A DNA stretch of 64,000 nt. It comes from Amia ocellicauda. Its lineage: Eukaryota > Chordata > Actinopteri > Amiiformes > Amiidae. The stretch lies in the NCBI RefSeq assembly GCF_036373705.1, contig NC_089868.1, positions 12,463,020-12,527,019 of the forward strand, read 5' to 3'. The notes beneath the pieces were generated by a model. It was not told the origin of the DNA. It searched no databases and saw nothing but the letters and a program-made list of their open reading frames with translations. Positions 1-11,001 of the stretch are shown piece by piece (position 1 is the stretch's first letter; each line of letters starts with the position of its first letter). Position numbers and translations under genes: made by a program.

Positions 1-1868
1 GATTCTATCGATTGATTGATTAGATGGGTTGAATGGCCTCCTCTCATTTGTAAACTTTCTTATATTTTACGTGCACTAAAAGTGACATGACCAATGAAAC
101 ACGAGAGGAAGACCTGGATTGGTGGAAAAGCTTATCTGCGTGTCTAACCGCAAATAACTGTACAACAAACCAAATAAATATAGACAGACAATATATAACA
201 AGCTATCGCGGAGGAGCTGGGGATGAATGGTGCCTACTGATGTAGCTAGAATTCTCCTAGGAAATGGGTAAGCACAGATAAACAACAAAAAGGAGACTTA
301 CATTACTTACAAAGATTTGCAACTTCAAATAAACACACTGAAACATGCTCTCTGCATTTGTGTCTTTATGGTGAGGGTAGTCTGAGTGAAATCTTTATTA
401 TTTAATTTTTTACATATTTCTAAATGATTTCTTCAGCAGCCCCGTTGTAACCTCAAAACATGTCAGGTGACAGAGCTTTCTGTAGACATGCCTCGCAGCT
501 GAAGCTTCCAGAAATGTCTTAAAATTCACCTATTTTAAAAAGCTTTTAAGGATCTCTGTTAGTTGCAAGTTTTTAAATCCTCATAGGCATTCTTACATGC
601 TTGCTCCCCATTATTGGCTGACCTGCTTGTTTTGTCAGTATGTTTAAATTGCCACTATTGTGCTGCTTGTTGCCTTTGCTAACTCACAGAGTCCCGAAGC
701 TGAAGGTCATGCTATCCGTTCTGCATATCCCCGTCCGTACACACGTCTTGCTTGTGGCTCCTGACAGTCTGCATGGGCTGCACTCGATGGTATCAGTTCA
801 GGTTTGACAATCGTGATTGCAACCATTGCACAGAATCTGATACGCAAAAACAATAAACATTCAAAACAGAAGTTACAAAGAAACATTATGCATATTTAGT
901 GTTGATTGTGTAATCTCTAATATAGGACAGTTCCTAGGACAGACAACAGACAACACATACAAATCAGACAAAAGGCGTCCAGAAATGGCTTGTACCCATT
1001 GATCGCATAATAAGCAAGAGTAGTCTGTTCCTGCTCCCTTGTTGTGGGTCCAGGACATGTAAAAGAAAGAAATACTCATACTATAGTTAGAGCATCCATT
1101 CTAGGAATAGTCTTGATTGGAAGAGACTGAGTTAATTAATTACATTTGCCATTATATTGTTTGACCTGAGCCCAACATTTACAGCACACCCCTCTATCCT
1201 GTCCGTCCACAAACACCGGTAACAGCATTGTGGGCCACTTCAGGTCTTTTCAACCATTTCTACTTGAAATTTTGCTAAAACATCTTATAACAGGATAAAT
1301 CCTATGAATTGTTTTGGAAGAAACTTCTTTAACTTCATTGGCGAGATGATACCTAACAGAAATCTTAAAAAAACTAAATCAGTTTATATTTTTAAAAATT
1401 GCATTCCAGTAAAATGTTGCAGGGGGAATAGAAATACATCATTTCCTAGTTTGTTTAATGTCACATTTCCTATTTAAAATATCCACGTCCTCCAGCAATA
1501 AGGATGATGTCTGAACAACAGTCTCTAGCTGGCAAACCTCCTTATATAATCTTAACAGTAATAAAGTCCCTCTGGGAATTGCAACAAAAACTATTGCAAA
1601 TTAACTGGATTTTTAAATGCATTGAAGAATTCTGAGTAATTAAATAATTATATTTTAATTTAATAATTATGTTTATATATTCATTTCCAAGTCAATTGTA
1701 CCCGTTTATGAACAGTAGCAAGTTTAACAGGGATTTTATTCACATCAAAATTACATAAGAATTCAATATCACCAACCTTCCGAAAGATAAATCTAGTGAA
1801 TACATAACTGATCTAGATATTCCTTCATTCTTCCATAATAGAACACGGTCTGATACAGATAAATCCCT
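1..1868. other. AT-rich stretch without recognised gene
   Basis: No ORF here combines splice sites with a recognisable protein motif. The short reading frames on the minus strand have no conserved pattern and no coding-like context. I see nothing beyond general AT-rich intergenic sequence. Confidence 0.5.
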
Positions 1869-2260
1869 TGTTCGTGATGGGTTAGTGAACCCAGGTGCGC
1901 AGCGACAAGGCAGATCAGGCTAGCAGGAGGTCAAGGGCCGGTGAACAGTACAGTGTAGGTCATGGGATCAGACAAACAACACTAACTAGGTAATCCAAAG
2001 AGCGATGATCAAAACACAGAGCGCTCTACAGAACTAAACATTCAGAAAAGCAAACTCCTAGAGAAGGCAAGACTTCACAGAGAACAAAGGGGTATATATA
2101 CAGGAAGCAGGTGAAGCAAGGAAATGAGGAACAGGTGTGCTAATGGATTGGGGAACAAGGGGCAATAATTCAATAATGAGGTGAAGAGGAATGAAAGAGA
2201 CAGGGGAGACATAACACTGGGGAAAACTAAGACCTCTGGTGGTGAAATGTAGACATGACA
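1869..2260 (-). mobile_element. Solo LTR-like element
   Basis: Read on the minus strand the segment starts TGTCATG and ends CGAACA, so it has the TG...CA limits of an LTR. A TATATATA box lies in the middle (near 2094). I find no matching target duplication (tccct against ggaac), so the ends may be eroded. The family is probably Gypsy-like; no internal genes are attached. Confidence 0.45.
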
Positions 2261-2439
2261 GGAACCCCCCTCATGCTATATATATCACAAACCAAGAATT
2301 ACAATTATTATTTTTTTCTATAATGGGCATGAAGTTCAGACTACTTCTTTCTTCCAGATCTTAACATATCTTGGAATTAAAATGTGTAATCACCTTTTAA
2401 TAGGAATGTCACTGAAAAGCCCAGTAAAGAATTTATGTC

Positions 2440-2870
2440 TTGAAGCACAGAGGATACAGTATTTATTTAACATGCCCGGCCTGGAAGCTCTCCACCTCAG
2501 CAGAGTCTCTCTGAACAACACAATTTAACAGCCTTTTATACAATGCATGACGCATGGTTCTGTGGGCAGGGTCAGTCACATGCTTCCAAGAAGCGTTGCC
2601 CCAAGGTCAGGTCGTGGACCTTTGCAAAGAGGTTGTCTTCCTGGTGGAAGTTGAGGGATGCAGAAACCAGATGGCTTCCCTTGATGTACTGGGAGAGGTC
2701 CGATCCCACGGTCATCATTAGCAACTGTCAACCAATCATTAACTAAAACACTTCCTGCCAATCTGGGGAACCAATTAACAGACTTTTAACAAACAGCTGT
2801 GGACTCTCTCTCCACTATGTGATCATTATATCATTGACAGGAAATTATAACAAATGTACCTTATTGAAAT
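2440..2870 (-). mobile_element. LTR-like promoter/polyA module
   Basis: On the minus strand a TATAAAAGG box (2532-2540) is followed about 75 bases later by AATAAA (2462-2467). This short TATA-to-polyadenylation spacing is typical of the U3-R-U5 layout of an LTR. Comparable modules occur near 14.8 and 22.1 kb. The outer limits were not resolved and no coding region is attached. Confidence 0.35.
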
Positions 2871-3172
2871 TTGCTCAGTCTGCATACTATTATTCATATA
2901 AAACATTATACAGTTTATATAAAGCATACTGGCTCTTCAGTCACAGATGTTGCTTAACTCACAATCTTCTAAGGCAAATCATTCAAATTCTTTAACATTT
3001 AACAATAATCCACATACAGAAGAAATCTATTTTGATACTATCAAAAGCCTCCTAAATACTTAAAACCCCAAAACTTGCAGTGTTTTAAACAAACTCATGC
3101 TTCTGTGACAAAGGCTTTATACAAATCCACAAACAAAATTAAGCTGTCTTCATGAATGAGGTCACTGTAGTC

Positions 3173-3335
3173 CAGTGGTTTTCAAACCGGTCCTGGAGTA
3201 CCCCCTGCCCTACTGGTTTTTGTTCCAACCGAGGTTTTAATTGCTTAATTGAATCCTTAATTGACCTAAAAAAGCAATATACCATTCAATTAAGTAATTA
3301 AGACCTCGTTTGGAACAAAAACCAGCAGAAGGAAG
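3173..3335. mobile_element. Palindromic MITE
   Basis: The left arm holds CTGGTTTTTGTTCCAACCGAGG-type sequence (from 3213), and it returns inverted at 3304-3326 as a segment ending GGAACAAAAACCAGCAG. AATTAAG-rich inverted sequence lies between the arms. The text resembles a widespread fish MITE that starts with a 'tcctggagtacccc' motif. The right terminus is degraded. Confidence 0.55.
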
Positions 3336-4329
3336 GATCACACCCAAACACTCGAGTAACTGATGTAAAAATTAGGAAAAATTACAAACCATGCCCATTC
3401 CAAATATAAACAGTATTAATCTTATATATCCTTAAATGACCGCATTATAAAAGTGTAAGATTTCAAGGTAAAGTAAGATGCTGATGGACATTTCATTGTT
3501 AGCAATGTTGTATTTTATGTTAATAATGGCAAAGCTTTTTTTTTTTCTATGATCATTGTTTTCTATCCTGTGGGTCTGCTGTGTACCGTTAAGATACTTT
3601 ACATCGTGTTGTAATCCTACCATTAAAACACTAATACAAAGTTTTAAAGCTGCAAGGCACATCTACTGGTTTAATTTGAACACGTTGTCACATGACAGCC
3701 ATGGATTCCGGGATGGAAGTGTTTTAAGTGTTATTCTCACGCGTGTAAACCAGCCTTTCTGGCACTTTCCTGCAAAAAACACTAGACCACTGCAAAAACT
3801 GTACTAGAGCTGATTTGTGAGCAAGTTAGTGGTTAAAACACACAAGTCAACTCTGCCATAGACGCCATCAACACTGAAAATACATTCACTTTGTAGGGTG
3901 GTACAGAAAGACGCACTTCAGCCAATCTTGCAAGGACAGGTAGTCGATACTGGTTCATTTTCCACCACAACAACAGGCTTTTCTTTCGTTTCATTATAGT
4001 TACACCAAAATGTCTTCAACCTCAGTGGGGTAGGAGCGGGTGCTGCATGCAGTTATTATATTAATTGTTACGTTAATAAGTGGGCATTATTACTTATTCT
4101 GGTCATATTATTTCATACAAATACACAGCGCAAGGAAATGTTTAAAACACATTTATTCATACTTTTAAATATTTAGAATTGGGAAGCATGGACAGAGAGA
4201 TTCTAGAGTCTGTAGGGGCCCTAGGCAGAATATTTCCGGGGTGTGTGTGGGGGGGATGCCGATGTGTTTTCTCCTGTGAGAGCGGAGGGGGGGTGCTGAT
4301 GGTGTTTTCTCCAGTAGCGGAGTTTTTCT

Positions 4330-4466
4330 GGTAGCGGAGTACTATTGAAGATGGTGCCAAGATATTTGTACTGGTCTACAATGTCCACCTCCTCGCCATG
4401 GATGATCACCGGGGATTGCTTCTTTGTTTTCAAGAGAGGTGGTTCAAAGAATTCCAGTGGCTCCAC
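4330..4466 (-). mobile_element. LINE reverse transcriptase fragment
   Basis: The minus-strand frame contains VIIHGEEVDIVDQYKYLGT. The 'YKYLGT' block with the preceding acidic stretch is a recurrent motif at the C-terminal side of fish non-LTR reverse transcriptases. Only about 45 residues remain, so the LINE clade cannot be fixed. It abuts the hAT fossil to its right. Confidence 0.5.
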
Positions 4467-4489
4467 TACAGTCCTAGTGTGAATGGAGT

Positions 4490-6255
4490 GTTATGCTTCT
4501 ATTCCACAAAAGCTTTCAAAAGCCAGAAATCACCACTTGCAAAAAACTCTGATGCTGCATTTGTAAACTCTTGATTCAGAAACTGGAAAAGAGCAATAGA
4601 AACATTTGCTTTACATTCAAGCACCAGTCACACAAGGTTGCCATGAATACACAGTCATCAAACAAGTCCAGTTGATACCCAACTGTCCACAGTTAGAGCT
4701 CTCCAGCAAGAGAGAGCAAGATCATGCCTCTCAAAAATAGTGGGTACTGTGCAACTTTTAATTAGACAGAGTTTAGCTCTCAGGGGCCATGAGGACAAGG
4801 ATGGAAATCTATACCAAACACTGAAAATGAGATCTGAGGATGACCCAGTTCTTGCTACATGGTTGACAACACAGTGCCATGATTATTCAAGCACAAAAGT
4901 TCAGAATGAAATCCTGTGTTTATTGGCCAACTGCATTGTCAAAGATATTGCCAGTACAGTCCTCAATCTACCACTGTAGCAATACTCGATTATAACAGAT
5001 GGAACTCAACAGGAGTTATTCTGTGTCCGTTGTGTGGATCATGACCTGATCCCCCATAAAGCATTTGTTGGATTATATCTGGAGACAACCTGGCAAAAGT
5101 TGCTATGGATGTCCTGCTGCACCTTAACTTGCCCATCTCAAGTCTGCGTGGACAAACATATGATGGAACACCAACCATACTAAGAGAAAAGCAGCCACTT
5201 GCTCTGCATGTCCATTGTGGCCTTCACTGTATAAATCTTGTCACACAGGCTGCCTGCACATCATCACCTCTGACATGTATTGCCCAGAGTGAATACACAA
5301 GTCTGTATAGGCAATTGGGGAAATTAGCAATCCACTCAGTAATAAGCCTTAGTCTGTAGAGTTCAGCTTGGAGCAGATCGCTACATCTGATGGCTCAGAC
5401 ACAGCAACAGCAAGAGGGCTTCTTGAGAACTTTGAGAAAGGGACCACAGTCCTGGGACTCCTTTTAGCCTCTATGGTCACAGAGGAGTTGGAGTGCCTGA
5501 ATAGCAGCTTACAGAAGAGAACAGCTGCAGTGGCTGGAATGCGTGCTGCAGTTGAGTGTGTGAAGAACACATTACAGGCAAAGAGGTCAGAGGATACATT
5601 TAAACAGATATATGACAGAGCAACAGAGATGATTGGAAAGTTCAATTTACAATCAATTCAGATGCCTCACATCTGGAATCCATCTAAGCACTTCACTGGA
5701 AATGCTGCTTCTTATTCTCCCACATCTTCTCAGGAATACTACCAGGCTGAGTTTTATAAGATGCTTGATACTGTGGATGTGCAGCTGAATGAGCGCTTCA
5801 ATCAGGCCTGCCTATAAGAGCTTGACAAACTTGCAAGGATTCTCCTCTCAGGAGAGGTTAATACTGTGGTGGACCAGTACCCAGAGCTGAACAAGAGATT
5901 GATTGATGTGCAGTTGTCCATGTTACAAATTCACCACCAGTATAGCACAAGTACTGAAGCTGCAACTATCCTCAGAGACCAGCTGCCTGAGGTCCGTGGT
6001 CTTTTCAGCCCAGTAGAAGCACTTGTTAGACTTCTTTTGGTTGTCCCTGCTTCCTCTGAAGCAGAGAGGAGTTTCAGTGCTTTAAGAAGGCTTAAGTCCT
6101 GGCTCCGAAGTACAGTGAAGCAAAGCCACTTAAACCATGCAGCAGTCTGTCATGTCCATCAGGACAAGTTGGATGGATTGGACAGAAAAACTATTTGCCA
6201 GCAGTTTGTCTCTACAAATGAACGAAGAAAACTGGCGTTTGGAGCTTTCAATTAA
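4490..6255 (+). pseudogene. Fossil hAT (ZMYM1-like) transposase
   Basis: Pieces of a hAT-superfamily transposase of the ZMYM1/P52rIPK-like type run in order on the plus strand. An N-terminal piece with stops (4490-4730) is followed by an open piece at 4740-4979, a middle part (4980-5360) broken by stops and frameshifts, and open frames at 5368-5817 and 5866-6255. The last piece holds the hAT dimerisation block, with the motif ASSEAERSFSALRRLK. In hAT elements this C-terminal domain mediates dimerisation, while the catalytic DDE core lies upstream. Several stops and shifts make it non-functional. No terminal inverted repeats were found. Confidence 0.8.
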
Positions 6256-6259
6256 TAAA

Positions 6260-6683
6260 GAAAAATGTTAGGATGTAAGAAAATGAAGAGAAGGAAAGAA
6301 AAGTTGATAAAGTTGATAAAGTTGTATATTCATTTTTATAATTATTTTAAAGAAAGTATTTGAATAAAGGTCATCAAAAGTAAGTTATTGTACTTTGATT
6401 TAGTAATGTATCAAAATTACTGAATGTAGCATATGAACCTGGTTTTTAAATATACACAAACATATTGATATCTTACATTTACTTTTGGGCTATTTTATAC
6501 ATGTTATAATAATGTAGGCCTATAGTACTATTACCTTTTATATCTAGAAATAAATTCCTGACCTAAAGGTATTACCTGCAGAAAAATATTTGTCCCCCTC
6601 ACATTTGAATTCAAACCTACACCCCTGATTAAAATGCCAACAAATTACAAACTACATCTTTCATAGTTGTTTTGCAAAGTTAC
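6260..6683. other. AT-rich spacer
   Basis: AT-rich spacer between the hAT relic and the next exon-like fragment. A GTTGATAAA tandem doublet sits at 6302-6320. Nothing else is recognised. Confidence 0.4.
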
Positions 6684-8280
6684 CTCTGTATGAATTCCAG
6701 CGTTGATGCCAGTTCTGCAGGGCACTTGATGTTGAAGATTGATGTAGTAGGATGCCATCATCACAGTGAAAACTGTTTTCCTTCACAACAATCCTGTCAA
6801 TGCTTAGCATGAAGCATGTCGCTGTCAACAGAGAGACTCCTGAGATGATAAGAATAAAAATAATTAATATTCTGCATGAACGGTCATGTTCATTTCTTAA
6901 GGAACATTTTGAACAGCAGAATAAGTATATGACACCTCAGATGATACAGTATGTTAAATAACTCAACACAAAACATTATGCAAGGTGAGACTGGAAGACT
7001 TGGTGAAGGTATTTCATCTCCTAAACAAGTGTCACTGGCCTCATGAAACATCAGCCCGTCATCTTTGTGAAAGTATGCAAGGATAAGTAATATTGTCCCT
7101 GGAACTTCTGGAACTTGATTTTCACTGCTTTTTCAGCATTTTCCAGTAGTGCGTTTACTTCAGTTACCTTTTTATTTTTCCCATTACCAATTATTCTAAT
7201 GTAGGCAATAAGTCTCTTCCCTTTAGATGACAATGTCTCTGTCAGAGTGTCTTCAAAATGTTTCCCCATAAGTTCCTTGAAATGAATAAGCATGCCTGTC
7301 ATCTCAAATAGAAAGGGTCAATCTCTCAACTGGGTTTCAACTGGCATGCATCACAAGAAATCCCTTCCCTGGGAATAATAGGTGTAACAGTCCTTCATAG
7401 TTGCACTTCTGTGGTGTACTGCTTGAAGAAGAGGAGCTTTATAAATCTCTCTTCGTCAGTGGAGCTGAATGAACAAGGGAGTCAAAGAGTCACCGTTACA
7501 ATTTAAGAAATAGGCCAAATATTAATAAACAAAATATACATGTTTGTACGTATGTAGGATTACTACAATTTACACAGGGAGATACATGTAGTCACTTCAA
7601 AACTTTTAAATAAACCTAAAGTGCATTTACAGATTGGTCTTTGAACAATTCATTGTTATATACTAAAACATTACAACAAGAATAATCATGTTGGCTATAA
7701 ACCACAACAGAAAACACTGATATCAGGGGGGGAGGGACAACTAACTGATGAGTAGCTTAATTTAGACATTACACAAAACAAAATGCAAAACAGACAAGGA
7801 AAGGTTTAGGCAAGGGCAGATAACACATTTGTTGTCTTAAAAGCATACTGTACTTATTCTTTCCTTTCAGTGCAGGTAAAATAATTTGTAGGATGAATGC
7901 TGAAATATACAATTCCACTTAGAATGCAACAATCAAAAATGTCAAATTACATAAAACAAAAGGGGACATACTGACATGTCACAGTACAGCTGGATATCAG
8001 TTTTCTTGCCGGAACTGGTTTAAGAACCGTGAGCAGATCCTCCTCTTCTATGAATTTCAAATCTTCAGCAGTATCTACACCCAAGGTCATAATGGTGTTT
8101 ACTGAATTGAATTCTTAATTTCTCAGGTTTGGCAACACTGACTGGATACAACTCAGCAATGTATGAGTTTCTTCCCTGACATTTTCCATGCCTTTTCATA
8201 GAAGAAAGAATACACCTAGATTTAGTCAATTGTTCACAGCTAATTATGAAACTATCACTTAATCTAGTCAATTTAAGCAA
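6684..8280 (-). pseudogene. Degraded exons of a multicopy fish gene family
   Basis: Minus strand. An exon-like block at 6684-6821 has a good acceptor (TTGACAG) and donor (GTAACT) and encodes TCFMLSIDRIVVKE. After a frameshift comes MMASYYIN, then CPAELASTLEFIQR. The order 'CFMLS-D--VV ... ASYY--NI--P--A-TLEFIQR' recalls a large uncharacterised, repeat-like fish protein family. The open frame at 7051-7302 and another at 8065-8280 may be upstream exons of the same copy. The frameshift inside the best exon argues against function. The family name rests on memory of the pattern and needs a search. Confidence 0.4.
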
Positions 8281-8289
8281 TGGCTAATC

Positions 8290-9225
8290 ACTTAACCAGG
8301 CTCTTAACAGGGGGGGGGGCTTAAACTGAAACTGGAGTGTTTTTTAAAGAAATTACTTGAAACCCACAAGTTGTGAAAGCTGGTAATGGATAAAAGCCAC
8401 TAAGGAAATTAACATGCATGGTATAGTTACCATTTGTAACTCACAATCCTAGAAACCTCAATATCTGAAACTGACTTGTCATTTTTCAGTGCAAATTACA
8501 ATGTCTGTTGTAAACAGACAGGTTTTTAAGTACAATTCTGGCACATTTTGTGGCAACACACCTAACTGGCTTTCCAACATGCTTTCACCTGGAGTGTCTT
8601 CCGCATTCAGAGCATCAGTCACGGCTACCATCCAGCGCTTCCACTTTCCCCACTAGATGTCGCCATCACGCTGCCTTAGCAGTCACTTCTGCCAGCTCTT
8701 CAATCATTCAATTATCATTCCTGCAACCCTTGCACTTGTTCAGTCACCCTCTGCACCTCCCATCCCGGTTCTCAGCTCCACATATAAACCCTCCACTCAC
8801 TCCCAGCCACTGTGAAGTTTTGTACTACATTGCTGAGCTTTACTGACTGGGCCTTGATTAGTGCCGTGTTCCCTGGATTCCTTGCCTGTGGCCACGGCCC
8901 GTCTTTGCCTGGCCCTTGATCCGCTGCCCCGCGGTACTACACCGGTTCTGAGGACGGAGCCAACATTGTGACTGACTAAGAAAACCGGTTGAGTTTTTTC
9001 TATTTAGTCTGTGATAATAATAAGAACAACCATGCATTCTTAACCAAATATATGCTAAAGAAACTGAACAGAAATGGGTCCCGAACAGTGTTCCCAGACC
9101 GGACTTACTGGGGAGCAGAAGTCTAACCTGAACGCTAGTGAACAACCGGGTCGCCAACCCCGAGAGGCGCAGCAGCGTTGAATGTCTTGCTGGGTTCATC
9201 CACAGGACAGAAAAATCAATGCCAC
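8290..9225. other. No supported gene
   Basis: Contains a short G run (8310-8318). The open frames here (for example 8550-8846) have biased composition and no domain or splice support. Confidence 0.4.
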
Positions 9226-9438
9226 TCACCCGGCGAAAACCAAACGACAGTCATTGTGGAGCCCCTTGGTACCGTGGACCCAACCACTAACGCACAAGTT
9301 GTATCTCTCCATGTGTGTGCATGCGTGTGTTTGTTTCCTTGAGTAGACGGATGTCTGGAGTACAGGGCAGTCGCTTGTATCTACCGCCTCGATAGCAGGC
9401 AAGTCTTTCAATTCAAGTGGAAAATCGCTCCTCTTCAT
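9226..9438 (-). CDS. Candidate first exon, unknown protein
   Basis: A minus-strand frame starts MKRSDFPLELKDLPAIEAVD inside a CpG-rich block and runs 70 codons. Its composition is protein-like in the first 35 codons. A weak donor (GGTACC context) may end the exon near 9268. I do not recognise the family. The setting, a CpG-dense segment with a divergent plus-strand ATG at 9636, suggests a promoter region, but coding status is unproven. Confidence 0.25.
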   Translation of the reverse strand: MKRSDFPLELKDLPAIEAVDTSDCPVLQTSVYSRKQTHACTHMERYNLCVSGWVHGTKGLHNDCRLVFAG

Positions 9439-9439
9439 A

Positions 9440-9680
9440 ACCTAAGGATCACGCCCAACATTTGTTGTGATTTTCTGTTCATACCTTTCTCTCGCAATAG
9501 CGTCTAAACTAGTACAGGACGGACTGTCCTTCATCTCGTCCATTTTGCTTTTCACTCCCGGCCTCCTTCTGAATTTCGCGCGTCATCAGAATCACGTGAC
9601 TGCACACACGCGCTCCCTAAGCGCAGCGACACAAAATGGCGTCCAGGAGCGGGTGGCAGCAGCGGCGTAGGCAGCTTGAG
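9440..9680. promoter_or_regulatory. CpG-rich bidirectional promoter-like region
   Basis: CpG dinucleotides cluster here (TTTCGCGCGTC, CACACGCGC, AAGCGCAGCGAC) in otherwise AT-rich DNA. A TCACGTGAC E-box palindrome lies at 9592-9600. Divergent candidate starts flank it, MKRSDF on the minus strand (9438) and MASRSGW on the plus strand (9636). This is inferred from composition only. Confidence 0.4.
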
Positions 9681-9797
9681 AGTGTGGTGCGTCAGAAGCA
9701 CAAAGTAGTTCCTTTGTTAATTCTACTTTTTCTACTTAATTCAATTTTTTTAAATGTTCGCTTATATAATAGCTGGCACACATACGCGTGTGTGTAA
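9636..9797 (+). CDS. Small ORF with one predicted membrane segment
   Basis: An ATG in a good context (acaaaATGGcg) opens a 53-codon frame. The N-terminus is basic and Gln/Arg-rich (MASRSGWQQRRRQLESVV). A hydrophobic stretch (VVPLLILLFLLNSIFL) follows at about residues 24-39. It may be a micro-protein or a first exon read past its donor. No family is recognised, and AT content rises sharply in the second half. Confidence 0.2.
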   Translation: MASRSGWQQRRRQLESVVRQKHKVVPLLILLFLLNSIFLNVRLYNSWHTYACV

Positions 9798-9799
9798 TA

Positions 9800-11001
9800 T
9801 ATATATATATATATTTATATATATAATAGTGTGTGTGCTGTGAGAATACCAGAGCAACCATCTACTATTGATCTCGCTTGTAGCGCATGGATATCACATC
9901 TGAAAGTATGCTCCGGACCTATTGTTAACAAAAGAGAGTTGGCTAAGGAGGGTAATCCGTGCCAACATTAAACTATAAATAAATGTAATAGGAAATACAT
10001 CAATAAATACGAAATGAATAAATAAATGCAGTTAAAAATTAAATCGAATATTTATATATTTAATATCGTATTTTATTATTTTATTCATTTCGTGATTTAT
10101 GTATTTACATCCTGTTTTAATTTTGGCACGGGTTACCCTCCATAGTAAGGGCAGTAGTTAAGTTACTCTTCAAAGGAAAATAAAAAGTAATGTTTAAGTA
10201 TAGCTTTACCGTAAAGCAAAGGTAAAATACAATTAAAAAAAAAAAATGTTTAAGTTGTTACCATAACTTTACAACAGAACAGTATTTTTGCAGTCAGATT
10301 ACATTTTTAAAGGTTTCAATTCAATTCAGGGGAATGGCAGTTCTACAAAATGGTTCTGTACATTAAAAACAATTATGGATAATATTTGTAAAACTACATA
10401 CATTTTGTTTTTTAATAGTAAATGTCCAGGTTATTCAGTGGATTTTAACCATATGTTAAAATGCGTATATATATTAACATTGGAACAATATAGTTAATTA
10501 CATATTTTTAGAGTTTTATTTTAATTTTTTTACAGTGTAGATGGACATCATTTCACAACATTTCAGAATATTTAAGACTTAAAACATACGTTATAGTTAA
10601 TATGACTAGCATATGCCCCAAAAATACTGGGCACTCCACACTACACACTATACCAGAGACACGATGGCCTCGACTCACAAATCATAAGAGATCTCTTAGT
10701 GAGTGAGGATTGGAGTTCCTCTCAGACCACTGTCACACTATTTTGTTTTTAGAAACTAAAGGAAACCGAGATTTTCCAACCCTGAAACCAAAATGCTTAT
10801 AAGAAACCACACAGCAGACACTTTCACCCAGAGTGACTGGTTGCAACTAGGTGGTGAACTGTACATTAACAGCTAATGCTGCAAAGTCAGTTTTCAATCA
10901 ATGGGAGGGATGAGGGACAAGGAGGAGAGAAAACGAACTCAAGACGACACGCAGGGAGCACCTGGTAGAGTCGAGAGAGAACCTGTTCTGTGAGCCTCCT
11001 A
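9800..11001. other. Non-genic AT-rich DNA
   Basis: Contains an (AT)n microsatellite near 9797-9826 and direct AT-rich repeats around 9975-10125. No coding signal was found. Confidence 0.4.

Noticed and set aside
8550..8846. 98-codon His/Ser/Leu-rich ORF
   Set aside because: No domain, splice or conservation support.
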